A stretch of DNA of 64,000 bases from contig CP150183.1 in assembly GCA_037965595.1 (NCBI GenBank), positions 1,488,001 through 1,552,000 of the forward strand, written 5' to 3'. The translations under genes were made by a program, and so were the position numbers. The notes beneath the pieces are model-generated. The model had not been told where the DNA came from. It ran no database searches and saw nothing but the letters and a program-made list of their open reading frames with translations. How positions within the stretch are numbered: position 1 is the first letter of the stretch; each line of letters opens with the position of its first letter. This document shows positions 1 through 8,679 of this stretch, piece by piece. This DNA is from Alkalihalobacillus sp. FSL W8-0930. Lineage in GTDB: Bacteria; Bacillota; Bacilli; Bacillales; Bacillaceae_D.

Positions 1-152
1 GTGGAAAACGACAAATTAGTGCTGAAAGAGCAAAACTAATTGCTAAAGTGTATAATGTACATCTGGAAGAGATCTTCACTCCAACAAGGTATGGTAGAAA
101 AGAGTCGACGAGTCAAGAGGAAGTAGATACACAAAAGACAGGCGGGAATTAA
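1..152 (+). CDS. XRE-family transcriptional regulator, C-terminal part (partial)
   Basis: Reading frame 3 is open from the window edge to a TAA at 150-152. The visible 49 residues begin GKRQISAERAKLIAKVYNV and continue with an LEEIF segment, which is the usual end of a Cro/CI (XRE) helix-turn-helix domain in small Bacillus regulators. It is followed by a short polar tail. The start and the recognition helix lie outside the window, so the target is unknown. A hairpin terminator follows directly. Confidence 0.6.
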   Translation, partial: GKRQISAERAKLIAKVYNVHLEEIFTPTRYGRKESTSQEEVDTQKTGGN

Positions 153-172
153 TCCTGCCTGTCTTTTTATAC
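137..172 (+). terminator. Rho-independent terminator after the XRE gene
   Basis: A 12-bp stem (AGACAGGCGGGA against TCCTGCCTGTCT, one G-T pair) is followed by a T run. It overlaps the XRE stop codon. It lies between convergent genes and may also stop fumC transcription from the other strand, where the T run is shorter. Confidence 0.8.
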
Positions 173-183
173 GTTAAAGCTTC

Positions 184-1572
184 TTATTTTGGATGGATCA
201 TGTTCTCAGGACGCACGGCCGCTTCGAATTCTTCATCTGTTAATAAACCTGAGCTGATGGCTGCTTCTTTAAGTGTTGTTCGCTCAGAGTGTGCTTTTTT
301 AGCAATCTTAGCTGCATTTTCATACCCAATGTGAGGGTTTAAAGCCGTAACAAGCATGAGTGATTCATTTAGATATTGTGTCATCTTTTCTTCGTCCGGC
401 TCAAGTCCAATTAAACATTTGTCATTAAAGTTTTGTAGACCGTCAGAAAGTAGACGAAGAGATTGAAGAACATTAAAGATAATAACCGGTTTGAATACAT
501 TTAATTGGAAATGACCTTGGCTTGCTGCAAACCCAACGGATGCATCATTTCCAAACACTTGAGTAGCTACCATCGTAAGTGCTTCACTTTGAGTAGGGTT
601 CACTTTACCTGGCATAATGGAGCTTCCAGGCTCGTTAGCTGGAATAATCACTTCTCCAATACCGCAACGTGGACCACTTGCAAGCAGACGAATGTCGTTA
701 GCAATCTTAAATGCATCTGCAGCTAGGGCTTTTAATGCACTGTGAAGGTGAACCAGCTCATCATGACTCGTTAATGCATGAAACTTGTTAGCTGCTGATT
801 TAAACGTTGCTCCTGTTTGTTTAGAAATTTGGGCAGACACCTGCTCAGAGAATTCTGGGGGTGCGTTAAGTCCTGTTCCGACTGCAGTTCCGCCTATTGC
901 GAGTTCTCTCACGTGGTCAGTGCTTTGCTCGATCATCACTTTACACTTCTCAAGCATACGCTTCCAGCCGCTAATTTCTTGACCGAATGTTAAAGGCGTC
1001 GCATCTTGAAGATGGGTTCGACCAATTTTAATGACGTGCTCAAATGCTTTTTCTTTTTCTGCAAGTGTTTCTGTAAATGTTTTAACTGCTGGTAGTAGAT
1101 GTTGTTCTACATATAGAACGGTTGCTACGTGCATCGCCGTAGGGAATGTATCATTTGAGCTTTGTGAACGGTTTACGTCATCGTTAGGATGAACCTTTAG
1201 GTCGTGACCATTTTCCGTTAACCATTGATTTGCTATGTAGGCAATGACTTCGTTCACATTCATGTTGGACTGTGTTCCACTTCCTGTTTGCCAAACAACT
1301 AATGGGAAGTGATCATCATGTTTTCCATCAAGAATTTGGTCGGCAGCGTAAGTAATCGCGTCCACTTTTTCTTTTTCTAATCCTTTTAATGAACCGTTTA
1401 CAATAGCAGCTGCTTTTTTTAGATGAACAAAGGCGTAGACTACTTCTAATGGAATTTTTTCTTCACCGATTTTAAAGTTTTCTAAACTACGTTGTGTTTG
1501 AGCTCCCCAAAAACGGTCTGCAGGTACTTGAATTTCACCAATCGTGTCTTTTTCTGTACGTGTTTGCAACAT
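184..1572 (-). CDS. fumC: Class II fumarate hydratase
   Basis: 462 residues, the normal length for the iron-independent fumarase, which interconverts fumarate and L-malate in the TCA cycle in the cytosol. The N-terminal TIGEIQVP and FWGAQTQRS segments, the [11 protein letters not shown] substrate-binding segment and the fumarase/aspartase signature [13 protein letters not shown] (around residues 315-327) are all present. The ATG at 1572 follows an AGGGTGAGG ribosome binding site. It is transcribed alone and converges on the XRE gene. Aspartase has the same fold, but the overall sequence reads as FumC. Confidence 0.96.
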   Translation of the reverse strand: MLQTRTEKDTIGEIQVPADRFWGAQTQRSLENFKIGEEKIPLEVVYAFVHLKKAAAIVNGSLKGLEKEKVDAITYAADQILDGKHDDHFPLVVWQTGSGTQSNMNVNEVIAYIANQWLTENGHDLKVHPNDDVNRSQSSNDTFPTAMHVATVLYVEQHLLPAVKTFTETLAEKEKAFEHVIKIGRTHLQDATPLTFGQEISGWKRMLEKCKVMIEQSTDHVRELAIGGTAVGTGLNAPPEFSEQVSAQISKQTGATFKSAANKFHALTSHDELVHLHSALKALAADAFKIANDIRLLASGPRCGIGEVIIPANEPGSSIMPGKVNPTQSEALTMVATQVFGNDASVGFAASQGHFQLNVFKPVIIFNVLQSLRLLSDGLQNFNDKCLIGLEPDEEKMTQYLNESLMLVTALNPHIGYENAAKIAKKAHSERTTLKEAAISSGLLTDEEFEAAVRPENMIHPK

Positions 1573-1681
1573 GCCTCACCCTTTTTCACTTATTTTCAAC
1601 ACTCATATCATACCAGAAAATTAAAATTCCTTAAATGAAAACGTTCTATTTAAACGATGTGAGGCTGATAAACTATTTGAT

Positions 1682-1715
1682 AAAAAAAACGAATGCCTGA
1701 TAAAAGGACATTCGT
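1682..1715 (-). terminator. Terminator of the msrA-msrB operon
   Basis: On the minus strand a stem (ACGAATGTCC pairing with GGCATTCGT, with one bulge) is followed by a run of T. It lies just downstream of the msrB stop. Confidence 0.75.
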
Positions 1716-1731
1716 CATTAACAGCTATTAC

Positions 1732-2172
1732 TTATTCATCAAAAAGCTTAAGATAAAGCTCGTACCCTTCGTTTTTTAATTCGCTTTTTGGAACAAAACG
1801 AAGAGCAGCAGAGTTAATGCAATATCTTAATCCGTTTGGTCCCGGGCCATCATTAAACACGTGGCCAAGGTGAGAATCGGCATCTTTACTACGGACTTCG
1901 GTTCGTACCATAAAATGGCTACGATCTTCTTTTTCAAGAATCTCTTCTTCTACGATTGGTTTAGTAAAGCTTGGCCAGCCACATCCAGCATCGTACTTGT
2001 CTGTTGAACTGAATAGTGGTTTTCCTGAGACAATATCAACGTAGATGCCGTCTTCCTCGTGATCGTAGTATTCATTACGGAAGGGCTGCTCTGTTCCATT
2101 ATTTTGAGTGACCTCATATTGAATAGGTGTTAGCTTCGCTTTTAACTCTTCTTTTGAAGGTTTTTGTGACAT
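1732..2172 (-). CDS. msrB: Peptide-methionine (R)-S-oxide reductase
   Basis: 146 residues. MsrB reduces the R epimer of methionine sulfoxide in oxidised proteins, with thioredoxin as reductant. The GCGWPSF motif and the active-site stretch [11 protein letters not shown], which holds the catalytic cysteine, are present. The paired CxxC zinc-site cysteines found in many MsrB proteins are not seen, as is common in Gram-positive forms. The start codon overlaps the msrA stop (TAATG), so the two genes are translationally coupled. Confidence 0.96.
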   Translation of the reverse strand: MSQKPSKEELKAKLTPIQYEVTQNNGTEQPFRNEYYDHEEDGIYVDIVSGKPLFSSTDKYDAGCGWPSFTKPIVEEEILEKEDRSHFMVRTEVRSKDADSHLGHVFNDGPGPNGLRYCINSAALRFVPKSELKNEGYELYLKLFDE

Positions 2173-2708
2173 TATTTATTCCCCCAGTTTGACTTAGTAA
2201 ATGCTTCTCTCCCAGATCCTTTTTGGTACATTTTATATCGGATTGGGTTCTTTTTATAATAATCTTGGTGATACTCTTCAGCTGGATAAAAGGTACTCGC
2301 AGGGAGAATATCAGTCACTATCGGTTTATTAAAACGGCCACTTGCCTGAAGACGTTCTTTTGATGCGAGCGCTGCTTCCTTTTGAGCCTCTGTGTGATAA
2401 AAGATGGCTGTTTTGTATGAATGTCCTCGATCATAGAATTGACCGCCTGGATCAGTAGGATCAATTTGCTGCCAGAATACGTCTAGCAATGACTCATAAG
2501 AGAATTCATCTGGGTTAAACGTAATTTGAACAGCTTCATAGTGACCAGTTGATTCACTACAAACTTCCTCATACGTTGGATTTATCGTGGTTCCACCTGT
2601 ATAGCCAGAAACGACAGACTCAATACCTTGGTACGAATCAAACGGTTTAACCATACACCAGAAGCAACCTCCGGCAAACGTAGCTTGTTGAAATGTGGAT
2701 TCGGTCAA
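2172..2708 (-). CDS. msrA: Peptide-methionine (S)-S-oxide reductase
   Basis: MsrA reduces the S epimer of methionine sulfoxide. The GGCFWC motif with the catalytic cysteine lies near the N-terminus, followed by VVSGYTGG and NPTYEEVCS blocks typical of the family. The reading frame extends upstream to 2738, but an AAGAAAGGG ribosome binding site fits the TTG at 2708. That start gives 178 residues beginning MTEST, close to the 177 residues of B. subtilis MsrA. The alternative starts at 2735 or 2738 have no good ribosome binding site. First gene of the msrA-msrB operon. Confidence 0.94.
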   Translation of the reverse strand: MTESTFQQATFAGGCFWCMVKPFDSYQGIESVVSGYTGGTTINPTYEEVCSESTGHYEAVQITFNPDEFSYESLLDVFWQQIDPTDPGGQFYDRGHSYKTAIFYHTEAQKEAALASKERLQASGRFNKPIVTDILPASTFYPAEEYHQDYYKKNPIRYKMYQKGSGREAFTKSNWGNK

Positions 2709-2784
2709 TGGATACTCATCCCTTTCTTGAATCATCAAGTAGTGAAAGTCTACTATATCATATTGTGTACAAATCTCAGAAGAA

Positions 2785-2821
2785 TACGCTTAAAACCCTC
2801 TCCCGGTTTCAGGGGAGAGGG
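2785..2821 (-). terminator. Terminator of the DUF1659-DUF2922-yvrJ cluster
   Basis: A near-perfect 10-bp stem (ACCCTCTCCC with GGGGAGAGGGT) around a 7-nt loop is followed on the minus strand by TTTTAAG. It lies downstream of the YvrJ-like gene and upstream of msrA. Confidence 0.75.
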
Positions 2822-2838
2822 TCAAACTCAGCTTGCGC

Positions 2839-2982
2839 TTACGATAGCTTTGTTGGTAAGGCTTCAACGGCTTCGGTTACTTTATCTAACTTTCTCTCTA
2901 ATCGATTAAGTAGATAAAGGGTAACCATAATCGGGAATCCATATTCGCTAATGAGTGGCACCCAGAGTTCAACTCCACTCAT
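2839..2982 (-). CDS. YvrJ family small protein
   Basis: 47 residues starting MSGVELWVPLISEYGFPIMV. The LISEYGFP start, a single hydrophobic helix and a charged LNRLERKLDKV tail match the YvrJ family of tiny Bacillus proteins, whose function is unknown. It starts 2 nt after the stop of the DUF2922 gene, so it is the third gene of a compact operon. The helix suggests a membrane-associated peptide. Confidence 0.8.
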   Translation of the reverse strand: MSGVELWVPLISEYGFPIMVTLYLLNRLERKLDKVTEAVEALPTKLS

Positions 2983-2984
2983 AG

Positions 2985-3206
2985 TTAGCTGCCTAAAGGA
3001 ATGGCCGTTACCTCATGATGAACCAATCTAGCCCCTTTAATCGTGGTAAGTTTTCCTCCAGAAGCTAGAAACACATCCTCCGTAAGAATAGTCTCCATCA
3101 CTGATTGGACAAGCTGTGCATCCACTGGTTCAATTGGGTGATCAACGGATACAGTTACTTGCTTTCCCATCTGGTCTTCAAATAAAAGATCGAGTTTTTT
3201 GCTCAT
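2985..3206 (-). CDS. DUF2922 family protein
   Basis: 73 residues. The MSKKLDLLFEDQMGKQVTVSVD start, the acidic middle and the end in a GARLVHHEVTAIP stretch match the DUF2922 family of short Bacillaceae proteins without known function. It sits between a DUF1659 and a YvrJ gene, a grouping that recurs in Bacillus genomes. A GAGGA ribosome binding site precedes the ATG. Any joint role for the three proteins is unproven. Confidence 0.82.
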   Translation of the reverse strand: MSKKLDLLFEDQMGKQVTVSVDHPIEPVDAQLVQSVMETILTEDVFLASGGKLTTIKGARLVHHEVTAIPLGS

Positions 3207-3234
3207 TGTCTTCCTCCTTATTGTTTGTTATGTC

Positions 3235-3438
3235 TTAGTCAAGAATGTACGTGTTCTGACGAGCGACTGTATAGATCTGGTATTGCTGCAAGCTAATCAG
3301 GGCATTGGCAGTGGTTGCAATTGCTGCATCACTGGCTTCCCCATCAATGTTTTGAAAAGACTTTGTTGCCATTAGGTCCTTTCCGTCATTCCCACGGCCA
3401 ATTACAAACTGAAGAGTTAATCTTGTACGTTGATTCAT
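3235..3438 (-). CDS. DUF1659 family protein
   Basis: 67 residues with the LTLQFVIGRGNDGKDLMATKSF pattern and an LISLQQYQIYTVARQNTYIL end typical of DUF1659. It is the first gene of a three-gene operon with DUF2922 and YvrJ. A strong AGGAGGTGAT ribosome binding site precedes the ATG. The function is not known. It is divergent from the BCCT transporter across about 150 bases. Confidence 0.82.
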   Translation of the reverse strand: MNQRTRLTLQFVIGRGNDGKDLMATKSFQNIDGEASDAAIATTANALISLQQYQIYTVARQNTYILD

Positions 3439-3587
3439 CTTATCACCTCCTATATGTTATAAATCGAAGTTGATCACACATAAGGGGGAGGGGAAGGATA
3501 AATTATTTCGTAAGTAGTTTTATTCCATAGTTGAGAGGGGAAAGGAAGATAGATTAGATCTTTAAAAAAAGGAGGGGATTTGTACAT

Positions 3588-5246
3588 ATGGAAGATTCGA
3601 AACAATCCGTTGCATCTTCTAAAAGTGTGCTATACATCTCTACAAGTATTATTGCAGTATTAATATTATGGGGAGCTCTTTCCCCGGGATCACTAGGCAA
3701 TGCCTCAGGTAAGGCACTTGATTGGATCATTGAAACCTTTGGATGGTTTTACATGCTCTTATTATCTGGTTTTGTTTTAGTTGGACTTGGCTTGGCTGTG
3801 TCACCTTTTGGAAGGATTCGTCTTGGAAAAGAAGGGGAAAAACCCGAGCATTCCTGGTTGTCCTGGGTTGGTATGCTATTTGCCTCCGGTCTTGGTGTTG
3901 GATTTGTGTTCTTTGGCGTGGCAGAACCACTTCTATATTATCTTGATACACCTGTTGGAATTGAGCCGGCAACAGTAGATTCAGCTGAGTCAGGTATCAG
4001 ATATGGTGTATTCCACTGGGGCTTACATGCTTGGGGAGCATTTTCTATAGTTGGTTTAACCTTGGCATATGTTCAGTTTCGAAAAGGAAGACCAGCATTA
4101 ATTAGTTCCGCTTTTTATCCCTTACTAGGTAATAAAGTAAATGGATGGGTAGGGAAGCTAATTGATGTGTTTGCAGTTATTGCAACGTGTGCAGGAGTAG
4201 CAACAACGTTTGGTTTAAGTGCTATGCAAATAACTGGTGGTCTTTCATATGTGACATCGTTACCTAACTCCATATACATACAACTAGCGGTCATTCTTGT
4301 GGTGACGATCTTATTTATCTTCTCAGCAGTTAAAGGAATCGATAAAGGAATAAAACGATTAAGCAACATTAATTTAGTTCTTGCTGCTTTGCTCTTATTG
4401 TTTGTTCTTTTCACAGGACCTACATTATTTGTGCTAGAGAACATGGTTAATACGTTTGGCGGTTATTTATCAAATGTGGTGTCCATGTCATTTACTATGA
4501 CCCCTTACAGTGAAAGTGAGTGGTTGGGGACAAATACCATTTTCTTTTGGGCATGGCATGTCTCATGGTCTCCATTTGTTGGACTCTTTATTGCCCGTAT
4601 TTCAAAGGGGAGAACAGTGCGAGAGTTTATGGCAGGAGTTTTAATTGTTCCGACGGTCTTGGCAGTGATTTGGTTTAGCGTATTTGGAGGATCTGGATTG
4701 TTCTTTGAGATGTACCAAGGAGCAGGACTCGCAGATATTGTTTCAACAGATGTAGAAAACGCGATGTTTGTTTTACTCGAACAACTTCCACTCACTACTC
4801 TTGTAAGCGGAATGGCTATTATTCTCATCCTCATCTTTTTTGTTACATCTGCTGATTCGGCTGCCTTTGTTTTAGGGTCGATGACTTCAAATGGCCGGTT
4901 GAATCCTGCGAATAAGCTAAAGGTTATGTGGGGGGTATTAATTGCCGCAACAGCTTCCGTATTATTAATAAGCGGGGACGGAGGGCTGGATGCCTTACAA
5001 ACTGCTGCACTTACAGCAGCGTTACCATTTGCTTGTATCCTCATCTTGATGATTGTATCCGTGTTTATGATGATGGGACGGGATCTAGGCTATGAGAAAC
5101 GAAAAAAACGTTCAGAACAGCTTGAGGTCATTAAGTCTGAGGTGAAGGAAGAGATTAAAGAGGATCTATACGAGGAATTAAAAGAGGAAGTGTACGATGA
5201 AGTAAGACAGGAATTACAAGAATCAGAACAAAAGAAGACAGATTAA
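3588..5246 (+). CDS. BCCT family betaine/carnitine/choline-type transporter
   Basis: 552 residues with about twelve membrane helices and a long charged C-terminal tail rich in Glu and Lys (last 50 residues), as in osmoregulated betaine transporters. The family imports trimethylammonium compounds with sodium. The TM3 glycine motif reads GLGVGFVFFGVAEP, where many members have WGVAEP. The TM8 box reads FFWAWHVSWSPFVG, where betaine carriers usually have WAWW. These changes leave the substrate open. A strong AAAGGAGGGG ribosome binding site supports the ATG. It is monocistronic with its own terminator. Confidence 0.9.
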   Translation: MEDSKQSVASSKSVLYISTSIIAVLILWGALSPGSLGNASGKALDWIIETFGWFYMLLLSGFVLVGLGLAVSPFGRIRLGKEGEKPEHSWLSWVGMLFASGLGVGFVFFGVAEPLLYYLDTPVGIEPATVDSAESGIRYGVFHWGLHAWGAFSIVGLTLAYVQFRKGRPALISSAFYPLLGNKVNGWVGKLIDVFAVIATCAGVATTFGLSAMQITGGLSYVTSLPNSIYIQLAVILVVTILFIFSAVKGIDKGIKRLSNINLVLAALLLLFVLFTGPTLFVLENMVNTFGGYLSNVVSMSFTMTPYSESEWLGTNTIFFWAWHVSWSPFVGLFIARISKGRTVREFMAGVLIVPTVLAVIWFSVFGGSGLFFEMYQGAGLADIVSTDVENAMFVLLEQLPLTTLVSGMAIILILIFFVTSADSAAFVLGSMTSNGRLNPANKLKVMWGVLIAATASVLLISGDGGLDALQTAALTAALPFACILILMIVSVFMMMGRDLGYEKRKKRSEQLEVIKSEVKEEIKEDLYEELKEEVYDEVRQELQESEQKKTD

Positions 5247-5263
5247 ATCGATCAGTCAACCAT

Positions 5264-5307
5264 AAGCGAAGACGAACGATCCAGTAGAGGAGCGTTCGTC
5301 TTCGCTT
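5264..5307. terminator. Bidirectional terminator between BCCT and PilZ genes
   Basis: A perfect 15-bp inverted repeat (AAGCGAAGACGAACG with its complement) around a 14-nt loop lies between two convergent genes. The PilZ stop codon falls inside the right arm. Confidence 0.75.
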
Positions 5308-5680
5308 AGTTTAAAGAACGTTGAGTAAGAGCAAAGCGTTTTACCTCACTAATTACGTCTTCCTTTTCTTTGTCTGAAGATAAAAGTTCTAATCCATACT
5401 CGTACCCAGCGGCAACGGGTTTCACCCACTGGACAGATCCCTTTAGACAAAGAGGTCGATTCTCCAAATAAAAACGAATTTCGAGCTTTATAGAATAAGT
5501 TGTTGGGTCCGGTAACTTATACTGAGTCTGAATGCGAATACCGCCTGGACTAAGGTTAAGAATAGATAGCTCGCCCTCTGCCATTTCAACCTTTTGTTCA
5601 TTCAACATTAAAATGTGGAATGCTCCACTTATTGAAGGTTCAAACGCATAACGAAAGCTTTCATCACGCTTATAACGCAC
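5306..5680 (-). CDS. PilZ domain protein
   Basis: 124 residues forming a single PilZ domain. Two basic positions near the N-terminus (MRYKRDESFR) and the NLSPGGIRI turn (N/D-x-S-x-x-G) are the parts that bind cyclic di-GMP in this family. The second half is a predicted beta barrel. The partner or output is unknown; PilZ proteins usually tune motility or exopolysaccharide. It ends inside the shared terminator with the BCCT gene. Confidence 0.8.
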   Translation of the reverse strand: MRYKRDESFRYAFEPSISGAFHILMLNEQKVEMAEGELSILNLSPGGIRIQTQYKLPDPTTYSIKLEIRFYLENRPLCLKGSVQWVKPVAAGYEYGLELLSSDKEKEDVISEVKRFALTQRSLN

Positions 5681-5731
5681 AGTGTGATTCCTCCTTCATC
5701 AACTATTTAGTTTTATTATCGGTAATGGGTA

Positions 5732-6394
5732 CTAGGAAATCAAGTGATACAATTGAATCCCGAAGTGAAGTGAGAAGAAAGCTAGCATCGTTGCAGCAAC
5801 AACATTTAACCCTTTTAACACCTTAGACTTCATTAGAAAAGAAGAGAAGTGTGTTAAGAAAGAAAGATTTAGATTCCACAGTAAAATTCCGATGAAAATA
5901 AGCAAACTATACCATAAAATGAACAAACCGCTTGATCTCTCTATGATCTCATTTAATACGGAGCCGTAGATACCGAACCAGAACATAATATTAATTGGAT
6001 TAATAAGGGCGATTATTAAACCAGTATAAAAACATTTCCAGAAGATTGATTTTTTCGGTCGATATAGATGACGATCCTTCCATAAAGACTCAGGTGCTTT
6101 CTTAAAGGTTCGAATACTTAGATAAGCCAGAAACAAACAACCGCACAGATAAAGAATGGCTTGTGTTGTGACATGTGTAAGTAAAGATCCAAGACCAAAA
6201 TAAATGGTCGTCATAAAGAGGGCGTCTGCTGTCATCCCGCCAATGCCAACAGCAATTCCTCCTAAAAACCCATTTCGAAGCGTTCGATTAATAATTTCTA
6301 AACAAATAGGGCCAACAGGAGCAGCAAGAGAAATCCCTAAGACGATAGCTGAAATCGCAGTGATCAAAGAACTCCTTCCTTTCCATCCGTTCAT
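5732..6394 (-). CDS. LysE/RhtB family transporter
   Basis: 220 residues with about six membrane helices. The N-terminal GISLAAPVGPICLEIINRTLRNG stretch holds the PVGP motif of the LysE/RhtB exporters, and FKKAPESLW and NPINIMFWFG follow at the expected places. The family exports amino acids or similar small molecules; the substrate cannot be read from the sequence. It is transcribed alone, upstream of the PilZ gene on the same strand, with about 50 bases between them. Confidence 0.85.
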   Translation of the reverse strand: MNGWKGRSSLITAISAIVLGISLAAPVGPICLEIINRTLRNGFLGGIAVGIGGMTADALFMTTIYFGLGSLLTHVTTQAILYLCGCLFLAYLSIRTFKKAPESLWKDRHLYRPKKSIFWKCFYTGLIIALINPINIMFWFGIYGSVLNEIIERSSGLFILWYSLLIFIGILLWNLNLSFLTHFSSFLMKSKVLKGLNVVAATMLAFFSLHFGIQLYHLIS

Positions 6395-6571
6395 TTTGTC
6401 TTCTACTAATACATGTCCCAGTTTATGAAAATAGACATGTTATTTTTTGGGTACTTTGTAGAAATGTAAAGAGATCTATAAAATCGATGTGAAAGCGATT
6501 ACGAATCAGTGAGGCGGGAAAGGAAGAATAAGCAACAGATCATAACAAAATCACTGAAGGAGGAAATCATA

Positions 6572-6748
6572 ATGAGTAAAAAATTGATGTACAGTATGAT
6601 GGCGGGTATCTTTTCAGTAGGGATGTTAGCGGCTTGCGGAGATGGTGAGACGGATGGTACTGATCCAATGGAACCGGCTGATCCGGGTCAAGATGAAATG
6701 CAAGATGATGGAATGAATGATGGTATGGGTGACGATTCAGATATGTAA
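6572..6748 (+). CDS. Small acidic lipoprotein
   Basis: 58 residues. The frame is open from 6509, but a GAAGGAGGAAATC ribosome binding site selects the ATG at 6572. A lipoprotein signal ends in LAAC (cleavage before Cys22). The mature part is only about 37 residues, made mostly of Asp, Glu, Met, Gly and Pro (DEMQDDGMNDGMGDDSDM). Acidic surface proteins are common in alkaliphiles. No function is recognised. Confidence 0.75.
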   Translation: MSKKLMYSMMAGIFSVGMLAACGDGETDGTDPMEPADPGQDEMQDDGMNDGMGDDSDM

Positions 6749-6783
6749 TATCAAGTCAAAACCATATCTTTTATATAAGAAGT

Positions 6784-6820
6784 GGGCAATCTCGTTAAGC
6801 GGGATGCCCTTTTTCTTTGT
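6784..6820 (+). terminator. Terminator after the small lipoprotein
   Basis: A GGGCA-TCTCG stem with a one-base bulge pairs with CGGGATGCCC and is followed by a T-rich run. Confidence 0.7.
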
Positions 6821-6912
6821 TCTAAGAAATCATAGGAATCAGTCTCGTTCTATGTTTATTTCATCTTCAGTCATGTTAAAATAAGACCGACGATAAGGAG
6901 ATGAACGAACGT

Positions 6913-7896
6913 ATGAGATTTAAAATTGGCTATCGCACGATTAAAACAGCGATTGGTGTTTTGCTTGCAACAGCCATTTCACAAGCCCTTCAGCTTGATT
7001 CATTTGGATCAGCTGCCGTTATCACGATATTATGTATTTCTGTCACAAGAAAAAATTCATTAAGAGTATCCTGGCACCGTTTTGCTGCCTGTCTCTTAGG
7101 GATGATTCTTAGTATGGCAATCTTTGAACTGATTGGTTATACACCAATTGTTCTTGGATTATTTATGTTATTATTTATTCCTTTTGTTGTGGCGCTTCGG
7201 TTAAGTTTAGGGATTGTTACAAGTTCGGTTATTGTGCTCCATATATATACTCATGCGAATGCAACCGTTGATCTGTTTGTAAATGAACTTCTTTTAGTCG
7301 TGATCGGAATCGGAACGGCCTTATTGATGAACTTATATATGCCAAGCAGTGAGCGTCAATTACGAGTATTTAAAAAACAAATTGAGCAGAACTTCAGCCT
7401 AATTCTTTATGAATTCTCTACTTATATTCGTAAGGGAGACAGTGAATGGACTGGAGCGGAAATTTCAGACACTGTGCGTTTGTTAGATGAGAGTAAGAAC
7501 TTGGCGATTCGTGAGAGAAATAATCAAATTCTTAAAGAAGAAGATCAGTACTTTCACTATTTTCAGATGAGAGAAAAGCAATTTGAAATTCTTGAACGCT
7601 TAATGCCATTTATTACAACCATTCATGGGTCCGTCTCGCAAAGTGAGAACCTTGCAGACTTTCTAGAAGAGTTAAGCAAGGCAGTGAGTCCAACCAATCA
7701 TGTGCCGTATTTTCTAGGACAATTAGAGAAGATGCGTGAAACCTTTAAAGAGATGGAGCTCCCTACAACAAGAGAAGAGTTTGAAGTTCGATCAGCTCTC
7801 GCATATATCATGCATGAACTTCAACAGTATTTATTAATTAAAGACTCCTTATGGAATGAAAAAAAGGATACAAACATTAAAAAAAGAGCATTCTAA
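6913..7896 (+). CDS. Aromatic acid exporter family (YqjA-like) membrane protein
   Basis: 327 residues. The N-terminal half has five or six hydrophobic helices starting KIGYRTIKTAIGVLLATAIS, as in the ArAE/DUF939 family and B. subtilis YqjA. The C-terminal half is cytosolic and helical. The family is thought to export small acids, but the substrate is not known. An ATG at 6901 abuts the AAGGAG site, so the ATG at 6913 is preferred. The epimerase, peptidase and Pol IV genes that follow resemble the yqj region of B. subtilis. Confidence 0.82.
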   Translation: MRFKIGYRTIKTAIGVLLATAISQALQLDSFGSAAVITILCISVTRKNSLRVSWHRFAACLLGMILSMAIFELIGYTPIVLGLFMLLFIPFVVALRLSLGIVTSSVIVLHIYTHANATVDLFVNELLLVVIGIGTALLMNLYMPSSERQLRVFKKQIEQNFSLILYEFSTYIRKGDSEWTGAEISDTVRLLDESKNLAIRERNNQILKEEDQYFHYFQMREKQFEILERLMPFITTIHGSVSQSENLADFLEELSKAVSPTNHVPYFLGQLEKMRETFKEMELPTTREEFEVRSALAYIMHELQQYLLIKDSLWNEKKDTNIKKRAF

Positions 7897-7920
7897 CACT
7901 AGAAAAGGAGGAGGTTTCTG

Positions 7921-8433
7921 GTGTTCAAAATGCTTGTTGCGATTCTCATGATGGTGGCTTCCCCTATTTGGCCTATTGGGGAAAATCCAATAAGTGGGGA
8001 TCCTTTTTTAATTGTAAACGTTTCTACAAATCAACTCGCTTTTATCCATGACAATGAAGTAAAAGAAGTACTTCCAGTAGCAACGGGCAAAGAGAGTAGT
8101 CAAACGCCACTTGGTTTGTTTACGGTTACAGTTAAGGCGAATAATCCATATTATCGAAAGAAAAATATATCAGGTGGAGACAAAAATAATCCCTTAGGAA
8201 GTAGATGGATCGGTTTCGATGCATTAAATACAGAGGGAAGGACGTACGGGGTGCACGGGACAAATCGACCTCATTCGATCGGCTATCCTGTAACGGCTGG
8301 CTGCGTTCGTTTAACAAACGAAACGATTGAACAGCTATATGATCAGATCCCACTTGGGACGAAAATTCTCATCACGGATCAATCACATTCATTTGAGGAA
8401 CTCGGATTACAGTATGGGGCGCTGACACATTAA
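7921..8433 (+). CDS. L,D-transpeptidase (YkuD domain), exported
   Basis: 170 residues with a GTG start after an AAAGGAGGAGG site. A hydrophobic signal segment is followed directly by a YkuD domain. The catalytic motif is HGTNRPHSIGYPVTAGCVRL, with the His and the Cys of the HGT...GCVRL pair. Such enzymes make 3-3 cross-links in peptidoglycan or attach proteins to it. There is no LysM domain, so the protein is the catalytic domain only. It lies 24 bases after the YqjA-like gene and may share its transcript. Confidence 0.9.
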   Translation: MFKMLVAILMMVASPIWPIGENPISGDPFLIVNVSTNQLAFIHDNEVKEVLPVATGKESSQTPLGLFTVTVKANNPYYRKKNISGGDKNNPLGSRWIGFDALNTEGRTYGVHGTNRPHSIGYPVTAGCVRLTNETIEQLYDQIPLGTKILITDQSHSFEELGLQYGALTH

Positions 8434-8437
8434 AGAT

Positions 8438-8475
8438 CAAAAAAAGAAACACCAGAATCGGCGTTTCTTTTTCCT
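8438..8475. terminator. Terminator between convergent ykuD-like and Prli42-like genes
   Basis: An AAGAAACACC/GGCGTTTCTT stem with A- and T-rich flanks on both sides can work in both directions. Confidence 0.7.
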
Positions 8476-8482
8476 TTATTTT

Positions 8483-8584
8483 TTATAAGCCACCTAAACC
8501 TGCAACTCCCATAAACATACCACTTAATATAATCGCAACAAGCATGATATAAATCACAACTTTTTGTAATCCTTTTCTTTGCAT
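8483..8584 (-). CDS. Prli42-like stressosome-associated micropeptide
   Basis: 33 residues starting MQRKGLQKVVIYIMLVAIIL and ending in a Gly-rich tail. A short basic N-terminus (RKGLQKVV) followed by one membrane helix is the layout of Prli42, the membrane anchor of the stressosome in Listeria and Bacillus. An AGGAG site lies 10 bases before the ATG. The match rests on pattern and length only. The alternative is an unrelated single-helix peptide. Confidence 0.6.
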   Translation of the reverse strand: MQRKGLQKVVIYIMLVAIILSGMFMGVAGLGGL

Positions 8585-8679
8585 AGACCAACACACTCCT
8601 ATAAACAAAATCTTCTACGTCCTATTTTACTTGCTCGAACGTAATTGGACAAGAGCATCAATTAAAAAAGGAGAAAGTT

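Noticed and set aside
4505-5044. Minus-strand open frame of 179 codons inside the BCCT gene
   Set aside because: It is opposite a clearly coding membrane protein; open antisense frames are expected there, and no ribosome binding site is seen.
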